From an uncultured Acetobacter sp. (lineage in GTDB: Bacteria; Pseudomonadota; Alphaproteobacteria; Acetobacterales; Acetobacteraceae): 24,359 bases of DNA. Location: the NCBI RefSeq assembly GCF_937875265.1, contig NZ_CALLXM010000076.1:1-24359 (forward strand). Direction: 5' to 3'. The translations under genes were made by a program, and so were the position numbers. Positions 23,744 to 24,359 of this stretch are shown in pieces. Below the pieces are notes generated by a model. That model saw only the letters and a program-made list of their open reading frames with translations, searched no databases and had not been told where the DNA came from. The number at the start of each line of letters is the position of its first letter. The first letter of the stretch is position 1.

Positions 23744-23839
23744 CTTGACCTGATGTGACTGGTCACCCTACCGTCCCCCTTAAGCCTCACCCTCTGCGCT
23801 GAGGTTCTGTTTGATCGCTCCATTTAAAGGAAGAGTGCC

Positions 23840-24359
23840 ATGCCGGCCTCATACCCACCCCTTTCTTCAATTCTAGCGCCTGTTATGAGCTCTTTTTCTG
23901 CAGCCCCTGCGGCCAGCGCCTCCGGCACGCGCCATGCCTCTCATCGCACGGCCAGGCATACAGCCTCCCGCCCGGCGGCGCGTAGTCTGCCCACTCATCC
24001 CCCCATTGCTCCTCGCGCCCAGCAGGTCGCATCCCCTCAGGCTGCTTCACTGCGAAAATGTGATAAATCCCTTCCATCATCCCATCAGTGCCCGTCTCCC
24101 AAGGCCTCATCCGCATTAACCCCGGCACAGTGCTCAACTTCCCATCAGGCGACCGCTCATTCCACGCGTCTTTCCCCGGATGCCAGCACCCAGAGCACGG
24201 TGCCTGCAAACGCGACCCACCCCGACACAGCCCTCCACACTGCCGCTCGCCCTAAAACGGATGCGGCGTTGCTGGAGCAGATGGTCACGTTGCGTCGGGC
24301 CGGGAAATCTCTGCGTCAGATCGGGCGGCAGACGGGCCGCTGCATGGAAGGCGTGCGGC
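23840..24359 (+). CDS. Low-complexity protein ending in a helix-turn-helix-like segment, partial (runs off right edge)
   Basis: A plus-strand frame opens at ATG 23840 behind a good ribosome site (AAAGGAAG, about 6-9 bases upstream) and stays open for 173 codons to the window end. Residues 1 to about 138 are Ser/Ala/Pro/His/Thr-rich and look disordered. From about 140 the sequence changes to AALLEQMVTLRRAGKSLRQI and then GRQTGRCMEGVR. This resembles the first two helices of a sigma-like or GcrA-like helix-turn-helix (L..LRxAGxSLRQIGRxxG). Gene order (divergent from an S24 repressor across a likely operator) suggests a regulator it controls. The N-terminal part could be read as non-coding, since a minus-strand frame (23883-24209) also spans it. 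The ribosome site and HTH tail favour the plus-strand gene. Confidence 0.55.
   Translation, partial: MPASYPPLSSILAPVMSSFSAAPAASASGTRHASHRTARHTASRPAARSLPTHPPIAPRAQQVASPQAASLRKCDKSLPSSHQCPSPKASSALTPAQCSTSHQATAHSTRLSPDASTQSTVPANATHPDTALHTAARPKTDAALLEQMVTLRRAGKSLRQIGRQTGRCMEGVR

Noticed and set aside
23883..24209. Minus-strand frame opposite the right-edge gene
   Set aside because: It would start with TTG, has no ribosome site and an odd Trp/Gly/Pro-rich composition as expected from reading Ser/Pro-rich DNA backwards; the opposite frame has a good ribosome site. Not fully excluded.

Overview
The window looks like chromosomal DNA of an acetic acid bacterium (Acetobacteraceae, most like Acetobacter). 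The basis is gene content and style: three Hint-domain proteins of the kind frequent in this group, DUF3147 and DUF2501 family proteins, two large TonB-dependent receptors, and moderately GC-rich coding DNA broken by very AT-rich spacers. No rRNA, tRNA, CRISPR array or intact insertion sequence was found. The genus is an inference from family resemblance, not from a search.

Layout. 1-676 (-) is the N-terminal part of an ArnT/PMT-like membrane glycosyltransferase that runs off the left edge. It lies 97 bases downstream of, and on the same strand as, a 940-residue AIDA-repeat/Hint protein (773-3595). From 4014 to 6453 there is a run of small genes: a secreted DUF2501-like protein, free methionine-R-sulfoxide reductase, an 82-residue basic protein on the other strand, a glycine-zipper exported protein and a DUF3147 membrane protein. 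A long AT-rich spacer leads into the second Hint protein (7099-8832). An exported CHRD-domain protein and a small ORF follow on the minus strand. A cobalamin riboswitch (about 9840-10030) then precedes a 750-residue TonB-dependent receptor (10080-12332), an OsmC-family protein and a DEAD-box RNA helicase. A META-domain lipoprotein (-), two small plus-strand genes and a second TonB-dependent receptor (-, 16272-18932) follow. Next come a small unknown gene, a LysE/RhtB exporter and the third Hint protein (-, 20637-22571). The right end holds a phage-type S24/XRE repressor (-) divergent from a partial gene (+) whose product carries a helix-turn-helix-like segment; a prophage or phage-derived island may start there.

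How the genes relate. The strongest theme is the cell surface. Three paralogous proteins share a near-constant C-terminal half (Hint_2 self-processing fold plus a further shared domain of about 200 residues) but have three different N-terminal passengers: AIDA-type repeats in one, and different beta-rich regions that begin with W/NW motifs in the other two. None has a visible Sec signal or a translocator barrel. Each is preceded by an unusually AT-rich leader. Beside them are a membrane glycosyltransferase, two outer-membrane receptors (one under B12 riboswitch control, the other with a Pho-box-like repeat upstream) and several small exported proteins. Redox and stress functions (free Met-sulfoxide reductase, OsmC, META lipoprotein, RNA helicase) fill the spaces between.

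The best candidate for something undescribed is the Hint protein family: variable N-terminal passengers on a constant, possibly autoproteolytic C-terminal module. Second is the cobalamin-controlled receptor, which does not look like classical BtuB.
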